NCBI GenBank assembly: GCA_964236735.1
Contig: CAXSFM010000032.1
Span: forward strand, 1 to 28,144
Length of the DNA: 28,144 nt
Direction: 5' to 3'
Source of the DNA: JAIVJG01 sp964236735
Lineage (GTDB): Bacteria > Acidobacteriota > Blastocatellia > Pyrinomonadales > Pyrinomonadaceae
Shown: piece by piece, positions 8,894 to 17,247 of the stretch
Layout of the letters: each line of letters begins with the position of its first letter
Position numbering within the stretch: position 1 is the first letter of the stretch
Program-made: the position numbers and the translations under genes
The notes under the pieces: generated by a model
Told to the model about the DNA's origin: nothing
The model's database searches: none
What the model saw: only the letters and a program-made list of their open reading frames with translations

Positions 8894-9006
8894 TTGAATG
8901 TGCATTCCCATCGCGTTGCCGGAGCGAGGCCGGTGACGCGGATCTCATAGCGCAAGCTATGAGATGTGAGGGGACGCTGCCTCCTGATGGCGGCGTCCCT
9001 TTTTCT
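8894..9006 (+). ncRNA. candidate structured RNA, four successive hairpins ending in a terminator
   Basis: Four foldable segments lie end to end. (1) GAATG/CATTC at about 8895-8906. (2) CGCGT-TG-CCGG paired with CCGG-TG-ACGCG (8912-8922 with 8930-8940), with a symmetric TG/TG internal loop. (3) A perfect 10-bp stem ATCTCATAGC/GCTATGAGAT closed by a GCAA tetraloop of the GNRA type (8942-8965). (4) The intrinsic terminator at 8971-9006. Such a run is more than a simple 3' UTR needs. It could be a small RNA released from the 66-aa mRNA, or a leader-type element. It matches no riboswitch class that I recognise. Confidence 0.4.
8971..9006 (+). terminator. Rho-independent terminator
   Basis: GGGACGCTGCC pairs with GGCGGCGTCCC (11 bp including one G-U pair) across the loop TCCTGAT, followed immediately by TTTTTCT. 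This is the clearest terminator in the window and ends the transcript of the 66-aa gene. Confidence 0.85.
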
Positions 9007-9130
9007 AGGCCGCCAAGGGCGATAACAGTCAGCGTGGAGGGAATTGTCGACAAAGACGTAAAACACCGCCTGCTATCGGCGCTCTAATGTGTGTTGAGTG
9101 CTTTTCTTGTGTAAGGAGAGGAAATCATTT

Positions 9131-9583
9131 ATGGATTCAACATTAATTGCCGGAATATTGGGAACAGCCGGTACTGTCCTTGCCGCCGTCATTGCCGCTT
9201 ATCGTGACGAGATTAAAAATTTTCTCTTCGGGCCTTCCGGGTACAGTTATCTCAAAGGTACATGGGACGCTACCTGGGTTATCACATCGTCAACGGAATC
9301 ATCTCTTCCGCCAATTACTGATCGCGTAACTATCACAGGTGTTAACGGGAGGCTGATTAAGGGCAGCGGCATCACTAGTGGATTCGGTAATTGGGCTCTT
9401 GAGGGGAAGGCTGCCGAGTTCGCTATTACCCTCTCTTACGCCGGTGAACAGGAAAAGACTGACATGGTGGGCGTGGTAATTCTAAAAAAAGAGACGCCCA
9501 TGAAGCTAACGGGAGTGTGGTGTCAATATACGCCTGAAGGAAGTTTGAGAAGCGGCACGACGAGTTGGAGCAAGGTTCAGTAG
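9131..9583 (+). CDS. hypothetical protein with one N-terminal membrane segment and a beta-rich domain
   Basis: 150 aa from ATG 9131, preceded by AAGGAGAG about 10-12 nt upstream. A GTG at 9098 is in frame but has no ribosome site. Residues about 4-22 form one hydrophobic segment (TLIAGILGTAGTVLAAVIAA), followed by a charged helix and a domain of about 110 residues that looks beta-rich. The domain opens with YLKGTWDATW and closes with LTGVWCQYTPEG...GTTSW. That pattern of spaced G-x-W strands recalls small barrel (lipocalin- or avidin-like) folds. I do not recognise the family. A membrane anchor plus small barrel is also the design of some defence effectors such as CBASS Cap15, but there is no nucleotide-cyclase gene nearby, so that is only an analogy. 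Confidence 0.6.
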   Translation: MDSTLIAGILGTAGTVLAAVIAAYRDEIKNFLFGPSGYSYLKGTWDATWVITSSTESSLPPITDRVTITGVNGRLIKGSGITSGFGNWALEGKAAEFAITLSYAGEQEKTDMVGVVILKKETPMKLTGVWCQYTPEGSLRSGTTSWSKVQ

Positions 9584-9680
9584 GATGGAAACAAAAGCAA
9601 ACACTCTCGCCCGGTTACCGGCATGGACCACCAGATCCACAGCCTTTCCGGCCGCTATGGAAACGAGCGCCGTGAGTCCG

Positions 9681-11741
9681 TCAAATCGCTAGTCCAACGT
9701 TGCCTTCGAGCACTGATGTCTTCAGCTGCGGACGCTCTCCGCTCTTCCACAGTGCAGCAGTGTGCAATACCCGATACCTGATTGGCCCGCCGTCCGGTCT
9801 TTCGCTCCGTGCAATGGGCCGCGGAATGCACACGAACTCCGTCCGCATTTCATTGCCCGTGAGCCGAACCTTCGCATAGCCATGGCCGCCAAGATCGACG
9901 AACTTGAGGTGCGGGGCAAGGTTGGGGTTCGACAGGGAACGCGCGCGCTGCAGATCGAAGCTCTTGGCATATTCAAGGCACGAGCGGACGCCATGCTTCA
10001 CCAGCATGTTGTACGTCCAGTCGGGCTTCGCGCCGTCCAGCCGATCAGCGAGGAACAGCGGGCGCAGCGGATCGGTCTTGGAAAAACTGTGCTCGTAGGC
10101 TTCCATGGCTCCTGCGCTTGATAGCGAGGCGCCGACGAAGCTCAAGCCTACGGGATCGAACTTGCCTGGCGGCAGTTCCGAGGTCGCGTAGCCCGCCCAG
10201 AAGCTGTGGCGGTCGCCGGAAACGATAGCGAAGCCGGTGATCTTTGCGACGCGCACGAGGTCGTAGATCTCGGCGCGCTCTCTGTAGGCCGTGCCGTAAT
10301 CGCCGGTGACGAGCGAGGCATAGGTGGTCTTCGGCCACGTTTCCTTGGTCAGTCCCGGCGGCAGATTTTGCGGGTCGGCGCGCCAGTCGGGTGCGCCTTC
10401 TGAATTGCCCCAGATTTTCCACGTCGCGGTTGAATTGCGGAGCCGGTCTTTGAACCAGGCTTTCTGCTCGGCGCCGAGGATCGTCTGCGGCGGTGCGTTG
10501 CGCTGCGAATTGGGAACATGCGCGCCATTGAAGCTGACTTCCGCCGGCGGATTCCCGCCGTTGAACGCACGTCCGCCGTCGAGAACCTGCGCCACGTCCT
10601 CCGGAAACATGCCCGTGAACTCCGGCCCGAAAGCTCCGGCTGCCGGGTCGCTGAACGGGTCGGCGCTGCGATAGCTGTGCTGATCGGTGATGATGAGGTC
10701 GAGGTGTTTGCCGTAGCGATAAGAGCGGTAGCCGATCAGGCTGTTGATCGCGGCCAAGTTGTTTGGCTCGTCGCCAAGGCCGTTCTCGTCCCACTTTTCG
10801 ATTGCGACATTCGTCACCGCGGGCGGATTGAAGCTTTCGAGCGAGGGTCCGCTGACCTTCTTGCAACGCGATGGCAGATATTCCCACCATGCCTGGTTGG
10901 CGGCGACCTTGATGCTCTGGCCGGGCCGCGCCTGGCCGGCTTTCTGGATGCTCTGCCAGCCTTGCCACGAGAATTCGTGGTTGTCCCAGATGGCGACGAA
11001 CGGCCAGCGCGCGCGAGCGTCCTGGAGGTCGGGGTCGGCGAGATAGCCTTTGTAGACGGCGCGGTAGCCATCGACGGTCAGCGGGAAGTGGAACTTGCCG
11101 ACCTGCCCGCCGTCCGGGATGCGCGCCACCTCATAGATCGTGCGGTCGTAGCGCGTCTTCACTTCGTCCGGATACTCCACCACCTCGTAGATGAAATCGC
11201 CCAGGTGCAGAACGAAATCGAGCTGCTCGGCGGCGGGAGCGCGTTCATCTTCGTAGATCATCCGGCGGTAGGCGTTGAGCTTGCCCTCATTGACATCCTG
11301 ACAACTCACAAATGCGAAGTTCACTGTGCGGGGATCGTTGGGCAACGGCGCTGTGATCGTGCGGCCGACCCGGCTGCCGTTTCCGTCGGTGTCGGTAAAC
11401 CGATACCAGTAAGCGCGTCCCGGCTTGAGTCCGCCAATCAGAACGCGCGCGGTCCAGTCCGCGGCGCTTGAGACCGGTGCCTGCGCGTGCGCAATGACTC
11501 GGCGGAATGCTTCATCCTCGGCTACCTCGACGGTCAGGAACTGGCGTGTGCTCTGGGCACACGGACGCCTCGTCCACAGGATGACGCTGTGCGGATCGGG
11601 ATCGCCCGAGGCGACCCCTTGCGGATAGAGATCACGCCGCTCATGCCAGTGGACACGCGAACCTCGAGCCGGTCCGGCCCATGCGAGCGAAGCACCGATT
11701 GCTGCTGCAGCTTTGAGAAAGGATCGGCGGCTAATCTTCAT
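9681..11741 (-). CDS. phoD: alkaline phosphatase D family protein, Tat-exported
   Basis: 686 aa from ATG 11741. A second ATG at 11744 is equally in frame, but the GGAG site is 7 nt from 11741 and only 4 from 11744. The N-terminus is a twin-arginine signal (SRRSFLKAAAAIGASLAWA). A PhoD N-terminal domain follows (PQGVASGDPDPHSVILWTR), then the metallophosphatase core: SCQD (D150), HLGDFIYE (D183), IWDNHEF (N255-H256) and later SGDRHSFWAG. Positions count from ATG 11744. These residues bind Ca/Fe in PhoD enzymes, which hydrolyse phosphate mono- and diesters in the periplasm to scavenge phosphate. No Pho box is recognised upstream. It is denser in GC-rich codons than the neighbouring small genes, and proteins of this form are common in Alphaproteobacteria, so transfer is possible. 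Confidence 0.92.
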   Translation of the reverse strand: MKISRRSFLKAAAAIGASLAWAGPARGSRVHWHERRDLYPQGVASGDPDPHSVILWTRRPCAQSTRQFLTVEVAEDEAFRRVIAHAQAPVSSAADWTARVLIGGLKPGRAYWYRFTDTDGNGSRVGRTITAPLPNDPRTVNFAFVSCQDVNEGKLNAYRRMIYEDERAPAAEQLDFVLHLGDFIYEVVEYPDEVKTRYDRTIYEVARIPDGGQVGKFHFPLTVDGYRAVYKGYLADPDLQDARARWPFVAIWDNHEFSWQGWQSIQKAGQARPGQSIKVAANQAWWEYLPSRCKKVSGPSLESFNPPAVTNVAIEKWDENGLGDEPNNLAAINSLIGYRSYRYGKHLDLIITDQHSYRSADPFSDPAAGAFGPEFTGMFPEDVAQVLDGGRAFNGGNPPAEVSFNGAHVPNSQRNAPPQTILGAEQKAWFKDRLRNSTATWKIWGNSEGAPDWRADPQNLPPGLTKETWPKTTYASLVTGDYGTAYRERAEIYDLVRVAKITGFAIVSGDRHSFWAGYATSELPPGKFDPVGLSFVGASLSSAGAMEAYEHSFSKTDPLRPLFLADRLDGAKPDWTYNMLVKHGVRSCLEYAKSFDLQRARSLSNPNLAPHLKFVDLGGHGYAKVRLTGNEMRTEFVCIPRPIARSERPDGGPIRYRVLHTAALWKSGERPQLKTSVLEGNVGLAI

Positions 11742-11744
11742 CAT

Positions 11745-12398
11745 CTCACTCCGTCCGGGAAGCAGTTGGCGTCACGTCAGGATTAGGACGCGAACGCCCG
11801 CTAAGGGTTGCAGCGAGAGTTCGCTCGAAGCACATAAGGCGAGTACGCATCTCGTGGATAAAAAGTTATCTTGCTAAGACTCAACTATTTGCGTAAAGCG
11901 AACTACAATTAGACCGCTGGCGGCTATGGGAAATTCCGAACTTTTACCGCCCGCGGACTAAACACCTCCGGCTTTTCAAGCTCCCCCTTTTCTGAGGTAG
12001 GCTTCCAACAACCGACAGGGCAAAGGCATTGTGAGTCAGTACACAAAGAAAGGAAGGACATAAGTTTCATTATCGAATGTAATATATTTGATGCTTTTTG
12101 ATAAATTATTCTAATATTTATCATCTCCTCACCTCCTGCCCCTCGCCCTTCCCTTTTTTTCAAACAGCTTCTAAGGGTTATTCGATTGTCAAACGACCCA
12201 CTAGTTCTGCTAAATTGATTCATATCGGGAGCATTGAGGCTCTTATAATCGTTAGGGTCAACATCGAAGGAGCGTTGTATCGAACTCAAGTATCAAGCGC
12301 CAGATGCTTTTTTTAGCAGAACAGCCAAGTCCCGGAGCCTAGCAATCTGTCTGATCAACCCACAGAGCCGACCCTCCTATTGGACAGCCGACTTCGCG
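11745..12398. other. intergenic region between divergent phoD and radical SAM genes
   Basis: About 650 bases with no convincing gene upstream of 12304. It contains repeat copy B (12077-12119), which is followed by a pyrimidine-rich stretch ending in a T-run at 12154-12160. It also contains the probable true 5' part of the radical SAM reading frame (about 12304-12398). Promoters for both flanking genes should lie here, but none is clear. Confidence 0.4.
12077..12119. repeat. AT-rich direct repeat, copy B
   Basis: 38 of 43 bases identical to 8534-8576, same orientation, again followed by a C/T-rich stretch and a T-run. The two copies bracket the two small plus-strand genes and phoD. Confidence 0.75.
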
Positions 12399-13958
12399 AT
12401 GCCCTTCTATGGTCTAGGCCGTAAGCTCAAATACTCGATGGCTAATGGAGCCTTGGTGTCGGTGGCGGCGCTGATCCCTCCCGATCACGAAGTCATCATC
12501 ATTGACGAGAATATCGAGCCGATTAACTTTGAAAGTCTCCAACGCTTCGATGTCATCGGCGTCACAGGCATGGTCGTTCAGGCCGAGCGCATGTGCGAGA
12601 TACTGCGCCAACTGCGCGCACTGCCGGCGGTGGTCGCTGTGGGCGGCCCGTTCGTTACGGTGAACGAAGGAACGTTTGATGGATTGTGCGACGTGCGTTT
12701 CATCGGCGAAGCGGAAGAGACTTGGCCCGTCTTCCTGAACGCGCTCGCGTCCGGCGCGACCTTCGAGACGCGATACGAGCAGGCCGAGAAGACAGACATG
12801 TCGCGCGTGCCCGTTCCGCGATTCGATCTGTTGAAGCGTGGCCGCTACGGTACAGCGCCCGTGCAATTCTCGCGCGGCTGTCCGTTTCGTTGCGAGTTCT
12901 GTGACATCATCACAATCTTCGGGCGCGTCCCTCGCGTCAAGCGGCCTGAGCAGGTGCTCGCCGAACTCGACGCGCTGATGGCGCAGGGTTTCAGGGGCTG
13001 TTTTCTCGTTGATGACAATTTCATCGGGAACAAGGTGGAAGCGAAAAGACTGCTGAGGCAAATTATCGAATGGCAAGAGGCTCGCGGATTTCCGCTTATT
13101 TTTACGACGGAGGCGAGCATCAATCTGGCCGACGACCGTGAACTGATTGATTTGATGGTGAAGGCCAATTTTCGGAGCGTCTTCGTCGGCATCGAGACGC
13201 CGCGCATGGCGTCTTTGATCGAGACGCGCAAACATCAAAATGTCCACGGCGATTCGCTGCTGGCGAAGCTGTCCCGGATACGTGCAGGCGGCCTCAGTGT
13301 CAGCGGCGGCTTCATCGTGGGCTTCGACAATGATGACGAGAGCATCTTTGACGAGCAGTTTGAATTCATTCAGGCGAGCGGTATCGCCACGCTCTCAATC
13401 AGTTTACTCACGCCGCTTCCGACCACACCGCTCTACGACCGTCTGCGCGCCGAAGGCCGTCTCGATTTCTCTGACCCGGAACTCATCTACATTCCGAAAC
13501 ACATGACGAGAGAGAGACTCAAGGCCGGATTCCGGGAACTCTTGAATCGGGTCTTTGATGTCGAGGCTTATTTCGACCGCGCCTTTGACGGAGCCGCAGC
13601 CTCTCCGGTTCGTCGTCAGTCGGGCGAGCGAAGCGTCGCTCAAACACCCAAGCCGAACTTGAAGCTGCGGCTGCTGTTCTCAGCCGCATGGACTGCACGC
13701 GCTCTTTATCTCGCGTTCGTGATGGCCAGACAAGGCCAACTGTTGCGGCATCTCCGCGTCGTCCCGCGCCTGCTCCGAAGGAACGCCGCACTCGGGCGCG
13801 AGGCATTCGGATTCGGAGAGATGGTGAATCTCTGGATTACCTACTGGCATTTCGCAAGCGTCACTCGCCAAATCAGCGGGACGCAATTTGGAAGTGTGCC
13901 GGAGGCTCGCACCGCCGCACGCGAGATCATGCCGTCGCCTCAATCCTCCAGAGCGTGA
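12399..13958 (+). CDS. B12-binding-domain radical SAM protein
   Basis: 519 aa from ATG 12399. Residues about 1-125 fit a cobalamin-binding Rossmann domain (VSVAALIPPDHEVIIIDENI, then GVTGMVVQ and VGGPFVT). The radical SAM core carries the CxxxCxxC cluster motif C161-C165-C168 (SRGCPFRCEFCDI), and a DUF4070-like segment follows. The last 110 residues (from about R400) are basic and hydrophobic. Relatives include hopanoid methylases (HpnP) and other cobalamin-dependent methyltransferases; the substrate here is not determined. The annotated ATG is probably too far downstream. The upstream in-frame codons read LINPQSRPSYWTADFA, which matches the conserved N-terminus of this family, but no in-frame ATG/GTG/TTG precedes them (see findings). 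Its 3' end overlaps the convergent flippase gene by 19 bp. Confidence 0.85.
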   Translation: MPFYGLGRKLKYSMANGALVSVAALIPPDHEVIIIDENIEPINFESLQRFDVIGVTGMVVQAERMCEILRQLRALPAVVAVGGPFVTVNEGTFDGLCDVRFIGEAEETWPVFLNALASGATFETRYEQAEKTDMSRVPVPRFDLLKRGRYGTAPVQFSRGCPFRCEFCDIITIFGRVPRVKRPEQVLAELDALMAQGFRGCFLVDDNFIGNKVEAKRLLRQIIEWQEARGFPLIFTTEASINLADDRELIDLMVKANFRSVFVGIETPRMASLIETRKHQNVHGDSLLAKLSRIRAGGLSVSGGFIVGFDNDDESIFDEQFEFIQASGIATLSISLLTPLPTTPLYDRLRAEGRLDFSDPELIYIPKHMTRERLKAGFRELLNRVFDVEAYFDRAFDGAAASPVRRQSGERSVAQTPKPNLKLRLLFSAAWTARALYLAFVMARQGQLLRHLRVVPRLLRRNAALGREAFGFGEMVNLWITYWHFASVTRQISGTQFGSVPEARTAAREIMPSPQSSRA

Positions 13959-15331
13959 ATTTCTTTGCGCCACATATTGCCGGAGAGATGGCGCGACACC
14001 TCACTTTCCAACATGAAGAACTGAATCAGGAAGGTTGCGATGAAGTAGGCGCTCATGGTGACAGCCAGACCGATCAGCCCGTAGCGGAGGAAGATCGCGA
14101 CCTTCAACGGAAGATAGATCGTGTAAGCGAGCGCGGACACCTTGGTCGGCGTCTTAGTGTTACCTGTGGCATAGAACGCGCCCGACACGACTTGTCCCGA
14201 CACGCCTCCGGCGAACGCCCCCGCCAGAGCTATCATCACCAGCCAGAGTGTAGAGACGTTTTCAACCGTCACGCCGACGTGCCCGATGGCGAGCCGGAAT
14301 ACGGGTTCGCTAAAGACTAACAGCAGCACGCCGGCGGCGGTGAGTAACGCAATCAATAGCAGCCGGTTGCGATAAGTACGCCGGTAGTCGCGCCACTCGC
14401 CCGCGCCGGCTTCTACCGCGAGCTTCGGCACTGCCGGCGCGATGACTGCCTTGCTCATCACCAAAGTAAGATTGGCGTAAACCTGTTGAGCGACGTAGAG
14501 CAGCGAGAGACTTCCCGCACCGCCCATTGAAGACAGGAAGCGGTCGAGCAGAGGCTCGGCTCTCAAGTATGCCTGACCGGGAAGGAAGGGCTTGTAGAGT
14601 CGTCGAGCCTCCTTCACGGTCGGCGATCCCCATGCGGGGCGGTGCCAACGTCCGAGCGCAGGCAGCAGCAGCGCGAGCTTCAGGCTATTGTAGAAAACCG
14701 TGTTCCACGCCGCGGCTTTGATGCCGAACCTTGGCAATGTATAGACCAGAAAGAGCAGTCCTGCCAGATTCGCCATGACGCCGGAAAGCTCGACCCACAC
14801 GAACCTCCTGCGCGCGTGCTGAACTGTCCAGAGCGCGACGATCCCGGCGTTGAGCACCATGCTGACGACCTGAATTTTCGTCAACGCGACGGTCAGGCTT
14901 TTGCCCTCGTCCGAGAAGCCCGGGACGAGTAGCGGCACCCATGTGCTGCTGGATGCGTATAGAGCGACGCCGAGAATGAAGAAGAGAGCCGTGATCAAGA
15001 GGAAGAAGGTCCAAGCGTCTTCACGCAGCCGCTCCGCATCTTTGGTTGAGAGCAGCGGCACCAGCACCGGCAGCAGAGTGGCGTTCAGGAAGATGAAGGC
15101 AAGTTGTGGGAGCGCGCACGAGGCGAAGAAAGCGTCACTCTTGAAGTTGATGCCTGTGCGGGTAATGATGTACCAAGCCGACAGGACGGCCAGCCCCGCG
15201 TTGCAGGCAGCCAGAACCCCGATATTGATTCCCTGTTTGAACAAAAGTGAAGAGTCTCCCGCCCGCTCCGCCCTTCTTAACGGCGAACGCCCTGTCATCT
15301 TGTAGGAATTTAATTTACCTTCGATTTCCAT
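13940..15331 (-). CDS. MurJ/MviN-like lipid-linked oligosaccharide flippase
   Basis: 463 aa from ATG 15331. A GTG at 15349 and an ATG at 15298 are alternatives; none has a strong ribosome site. It is a polytopic membrane protein with about 12-14 hydrophobic segments. The repeat-like architecture fits the MOP superfamily, and the C-terminal half contains a FYATGNTKTPTKVSALAY segment matching the FYA-x-x-x-T-x-T-P-x-K-V motif of MurJ. It probably flips a lipid-linked sugar across the inner membrane. It lies last in a minus-strand operon behind a GT4 glycosyltransferase, a membrane GT-C-like protein and an acyltransferase. A specialised surface-glycan flippase is therefore more likely than the housekeeping lipid II flippase. 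Confidence 0.8.
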   Translation of the reverse strand: MEIEGKLNSYKMTGRSPLRRAERAGDSSLLFKQGINIGVLAACNAGLAVLSAWYIITRTGINFKSDAFFASCALPQLAFIFLNATLLPVLVPLLSTKDAERLREDAWTFFLLITALFFILGVALYASSSTWVPLLVPGFSDEGKSLTVALTKIQVVSMVLNAGIVALWTVQHARRRFVWVELSGVMANLAGLLFLVYTLPRFGIKAAAWNTVFYNSLKLALLLPALGRWHRPAWGSPTVKEARRLYKPFLPGQAYLRAEPLLDRFLSSMGGAGSLSLLYVAQQVYANLTLVMSKAVIAPAVPKLAVEAGAGEWRDYRRTYRNRLLLIALLTAAGVLLLVFSEPVFRLAIGHVGVTVENVSTLWLVMIALAGAFAGGVSGQVVSGAFYATGNTKTPTKVSALAYTIYLPLKVAIFLRYGLIGLAVTMSAYFIATFLIQFFMLESEVSRHLSGNMWRKEIHALED

Positions 15332-15385
15332 TCGCTCTCTGCCGAGCACTTTTGCTCGCGAAGGGGCAGATGTTGATACGCTGTC

Positions 15386-16576
15386 TTATGCCGCCTCACC
15401 GTCTGAAACAATCTTCTTGTGAATTGATGCGCGCTCTTCGCCAAGCAAGCGCAGGTAGAGTTGTTCGTAGAGCCACGCCGTTGTCTTGACGGGGCGAGCG
15501 GCGACGCTCTCTCGCGCCGCACGCGCGCGGCTTCGCGTCGCGTCGCCGTCGCCGCACATCAAAGTCGCTTTCAGTGCAGCAGCAACCTCGTCCGGCTTGT
15601 CAGGGTCTGCGAAGAGTGCGCTGCGCTCGTCGAGTATTTCTCTGTGAGCCGGTATGTCTGAGACGACCAGAGGGCAACCGCAGGCCATCGCCTCCAGCAC
15701 GACGTTGGGGCAGCCCTCGAATCTGCTCAGAGAGACGAAGGCGTCCGCGCGCTTCATCCAGTCGCATAAATTATCCACATAGCCGGTGAAGACGATGCGG
15801 TGCGCGATGCCAAGTTCGCGTGCCATCCGCTCAACGTTGCGTCGGCGCGCTCCGTCTCCGCAGATGATGGCGGTGAAAGGCACTTCATCAGCGATATGCG
15901 CCAGCGCGGCGATGACGTTCTCGACGTTCTTCCCCAAGTCAATTCGACCAGCGCAGAGCACCACCTTGCCGTGTGAGTTGAACGCGAAGCCGCTCACACT
16001 ATCACTGTCCGAATTTGTTATTTCATCAAGGGGTATAGAATTCGGGATCATCTCGAGCGCACGTCCGACACGCGCCACGCGCCAGTAGTTGTACCCGCCT
16101 GCGGAGTTCGACACGACGACATCCGAGAGTTTGCCGAATTCAAAACGAATCCTGCATCTCCAATCCCCGTTGTGCTTCCACAACGCAGCATACAAGGGAG
16201 CGGCGCTGGATTCCTTCAAGACCCAGGGCGTGCGCGTCAGGAGCGCCGCCGCTCCGCCCAGCATGTCCATCGGCGCGAGGATCGTCTGGACAACGTCCGG
16301 CTTCAACTTCCTTATCAATCTGATCAGTCTAAAGAAGACCAGACAGTCCTGAATCAACCTCATGAGCCGGAAGTATGTCACAGAGTTCTGGCTACTGTTC
16401 CCGCCAACACAGTGCCATACCACGCCGGCGGACTTCAGACGGTCGAGATTCGGGCCACCGCGGCGCGAGGCGACGTGAACCTCATGCCCCATACGCACCA
16501 TCTCCGGGGTGAGATAGGACAACTGTCTCTCGGCTCCGCCGTAACCGAGGTCAGGGATGCAGTATAGAAGTCTCAT
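15386..16576 (-). CDS. GT4-family glycosyltransferase
   Basis: 396 aa from ATG 16576. An in-frame GTG at 16591 would add five residues, but MRLLYCIPDLGYGGAERQL is the standard family start. The fold is GT-B. The N-terminal glycine-rich loop (GYGGAERQ) binds the acceptor side. The C-terminal nucleotide-sugar domain begins near VVLCAGRIDLGKNVENVI and carries the EX7E signature (SRFEGCPNVVLEAMACG, the two Glu being residues 287 and 295 from this start). GT4 enzymes retain the anomeric configuration and usually build exopolysaccharide or O-antigen on a lipid carrier at the cytoplasmic face. The gene sits between a small lipoprotein-like gene and the flippase gene in the same operon. Donor sugar cannot be told. 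Confidence 0.9.
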   Translation of the reverse strand: MRLLYCIPDLGYGGAERQLSYLTPEMVRMGHEVHVASRRGGPNLDRLKSAGVVWHCVGGNSSQNSVTYFRLMRLIQDCLVFFRLIRLIRKLKPDVVQTILAPMDMLGGAAALLTRTPWVLKESSAAPLYAALWKHNGDWRCRIRFEFGKLSDVVVSNSAGGYNYWRVARVGRALEMIPNSIPLDEITNSDSDSVSGFAFNSHGKVVLCAGRIDLGKNVENVIAALAHIADEVPFTAIICGDGARRRNVERMARELGIAHRIVFTGYVDNLCDWMKRADAFVSLSRFEGCPNVVLEAMACGCPLVVSDIPAHREILDERSALFADPDKPDEVAAALKATLMCGDGDATRSRARAARESVAARPVKTTAWLYEQLYLRLLGEERASIHKKIVSDGEAA

Positions 16577-16709
16577 GGAACACGATGGCACTGCCTCAAG
16601 GCCAAATTAATAAGAAGAACGCTTTCGCGCTCACCATCTAAGAATAGAAAGAAAAACTTGCCCGCGCACAAGCGGTGATTGCGTCCGAAGCAGCAAGCGA
16701 CCGCTGCTG

Positions 16710-17189
16710 CTACTCGATCTCGGCGACCGCGACCGGCTCACTGTCCAGCTTGAGAAGCAGCGTTATTCTGGAGACGTTGCGGAGATCGAGACCTTTCCAC
16801 TCGGCGTAATGCTCGTCCGCGGACTCTATCCTGATGTCCCACAGAACGGCTCTCTCCTCAGTGTTGAAATGTAGATCAATGGTGTCGCCGTCATTCAATT
16901 CGTCCGCGCCAACGACGTTCTCTTCCCACCCCTTCGAGTCGCTCGGCGAGATGTAAACGGCACTGAGCGCGCTGCCGGTGAAGTTGACGAGATCGAGACC
17001 CAGGCCAACGCCCGCGACGCCTGTGGGAGTCGCCTTCGCCGGTGATGTCTCTTGCGCGCGTAAACCGCTGTCATCCTGCCCGCTGATTGCTCCGGGGTGC
17101 GAGGAGCAGCAGCAGGCAATAGCGAGGATGCAAATCAGCGCGACGGCAGCCGCGACTCTGTTGATCAAAACTCTCTTCTTGAAAATCAC
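16710..17189 (-). CDS. small lipoprotein-like secreted protein
   Basis: 160 aa from GTG 17189. This start is chosen because GGAAGAG lies 9 nt upstream and the product then begins with a neat export signal: MIFKKRVLINR, a hydrophobic core, and LAIACCCSS as a lipobox-like cysteine cluster. The same frame is open up to 17330, but that extension overlaps the upstream gene and has no ribosome site. The C-terminal 90 residues (LVNFTGSALSAVYISPSDSKGWEENV...HFN...WDIRIE...WKGLDL) resemble a widespread periplasmic domain of unknown function in which a short N-x-T-G strand is followed by (I/V)Y-(I/V)-S-P-S and a conserved W. Role unknown; it may be an accessory of the surface-glycan operon. Confidence 0.6.
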   Translation of the reverse strand: MIFKKRVLINRVAAAVALICILAIACCCSSHPGAISGQDDSGLRAQETSPAKATPTGVAGVGLGLDLVNFTGSALSAVYISPSDSKGWEENVVGADELNDGDTIDLHFNTEERAVLWDIRIESADEHYAEWKGLDLRNVSRITLLLKLDSEPVAVAEIE

Positions 17190-17247
17190 TTTCTTGAACT
17201 CTTCCCGCACGAACGCGAAGCGGCGCGGGTCTGTCTGCCGGATAACT

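Noticed and set aside
8894..9006. c-di-GMP (GEMM) riboswitch
   Set aside because: GGGACGC and a GNRA loop occur, but the conserved order and the A-rich joining segments of GEMM are missing, and it follows rather than precedes a gene.
9131..9583. CBASS/Pycsar effector call
   Set aside because: Anchor-plus-barrel resemblance only; no cyclase or sensor gene next to it.
10045..10968. 307-codon open frame on the phoD strand
   Set aside because: Alternative frame of phoD with Arg/Gln-rich sequence typical of frame shadows.
10518..11471. 317-codon open frame opposite phoD
   Set aside because: Mirror of phoD codon structure; no recognisable motif, and phoD carries all metal-ligand motifs on the other strand.
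11924..12289. 121-codon open frame between phoD and the radical SAM gene
   Set aside because: Covers repeat copy B, low-complexity stretches, no start signal.
12414..13247. 277-codon open frame opposite the radical SAM gene
   Set aside because: Shadow of the radical SAM core, whose CxxxCxxC cluster is on the plus strand.
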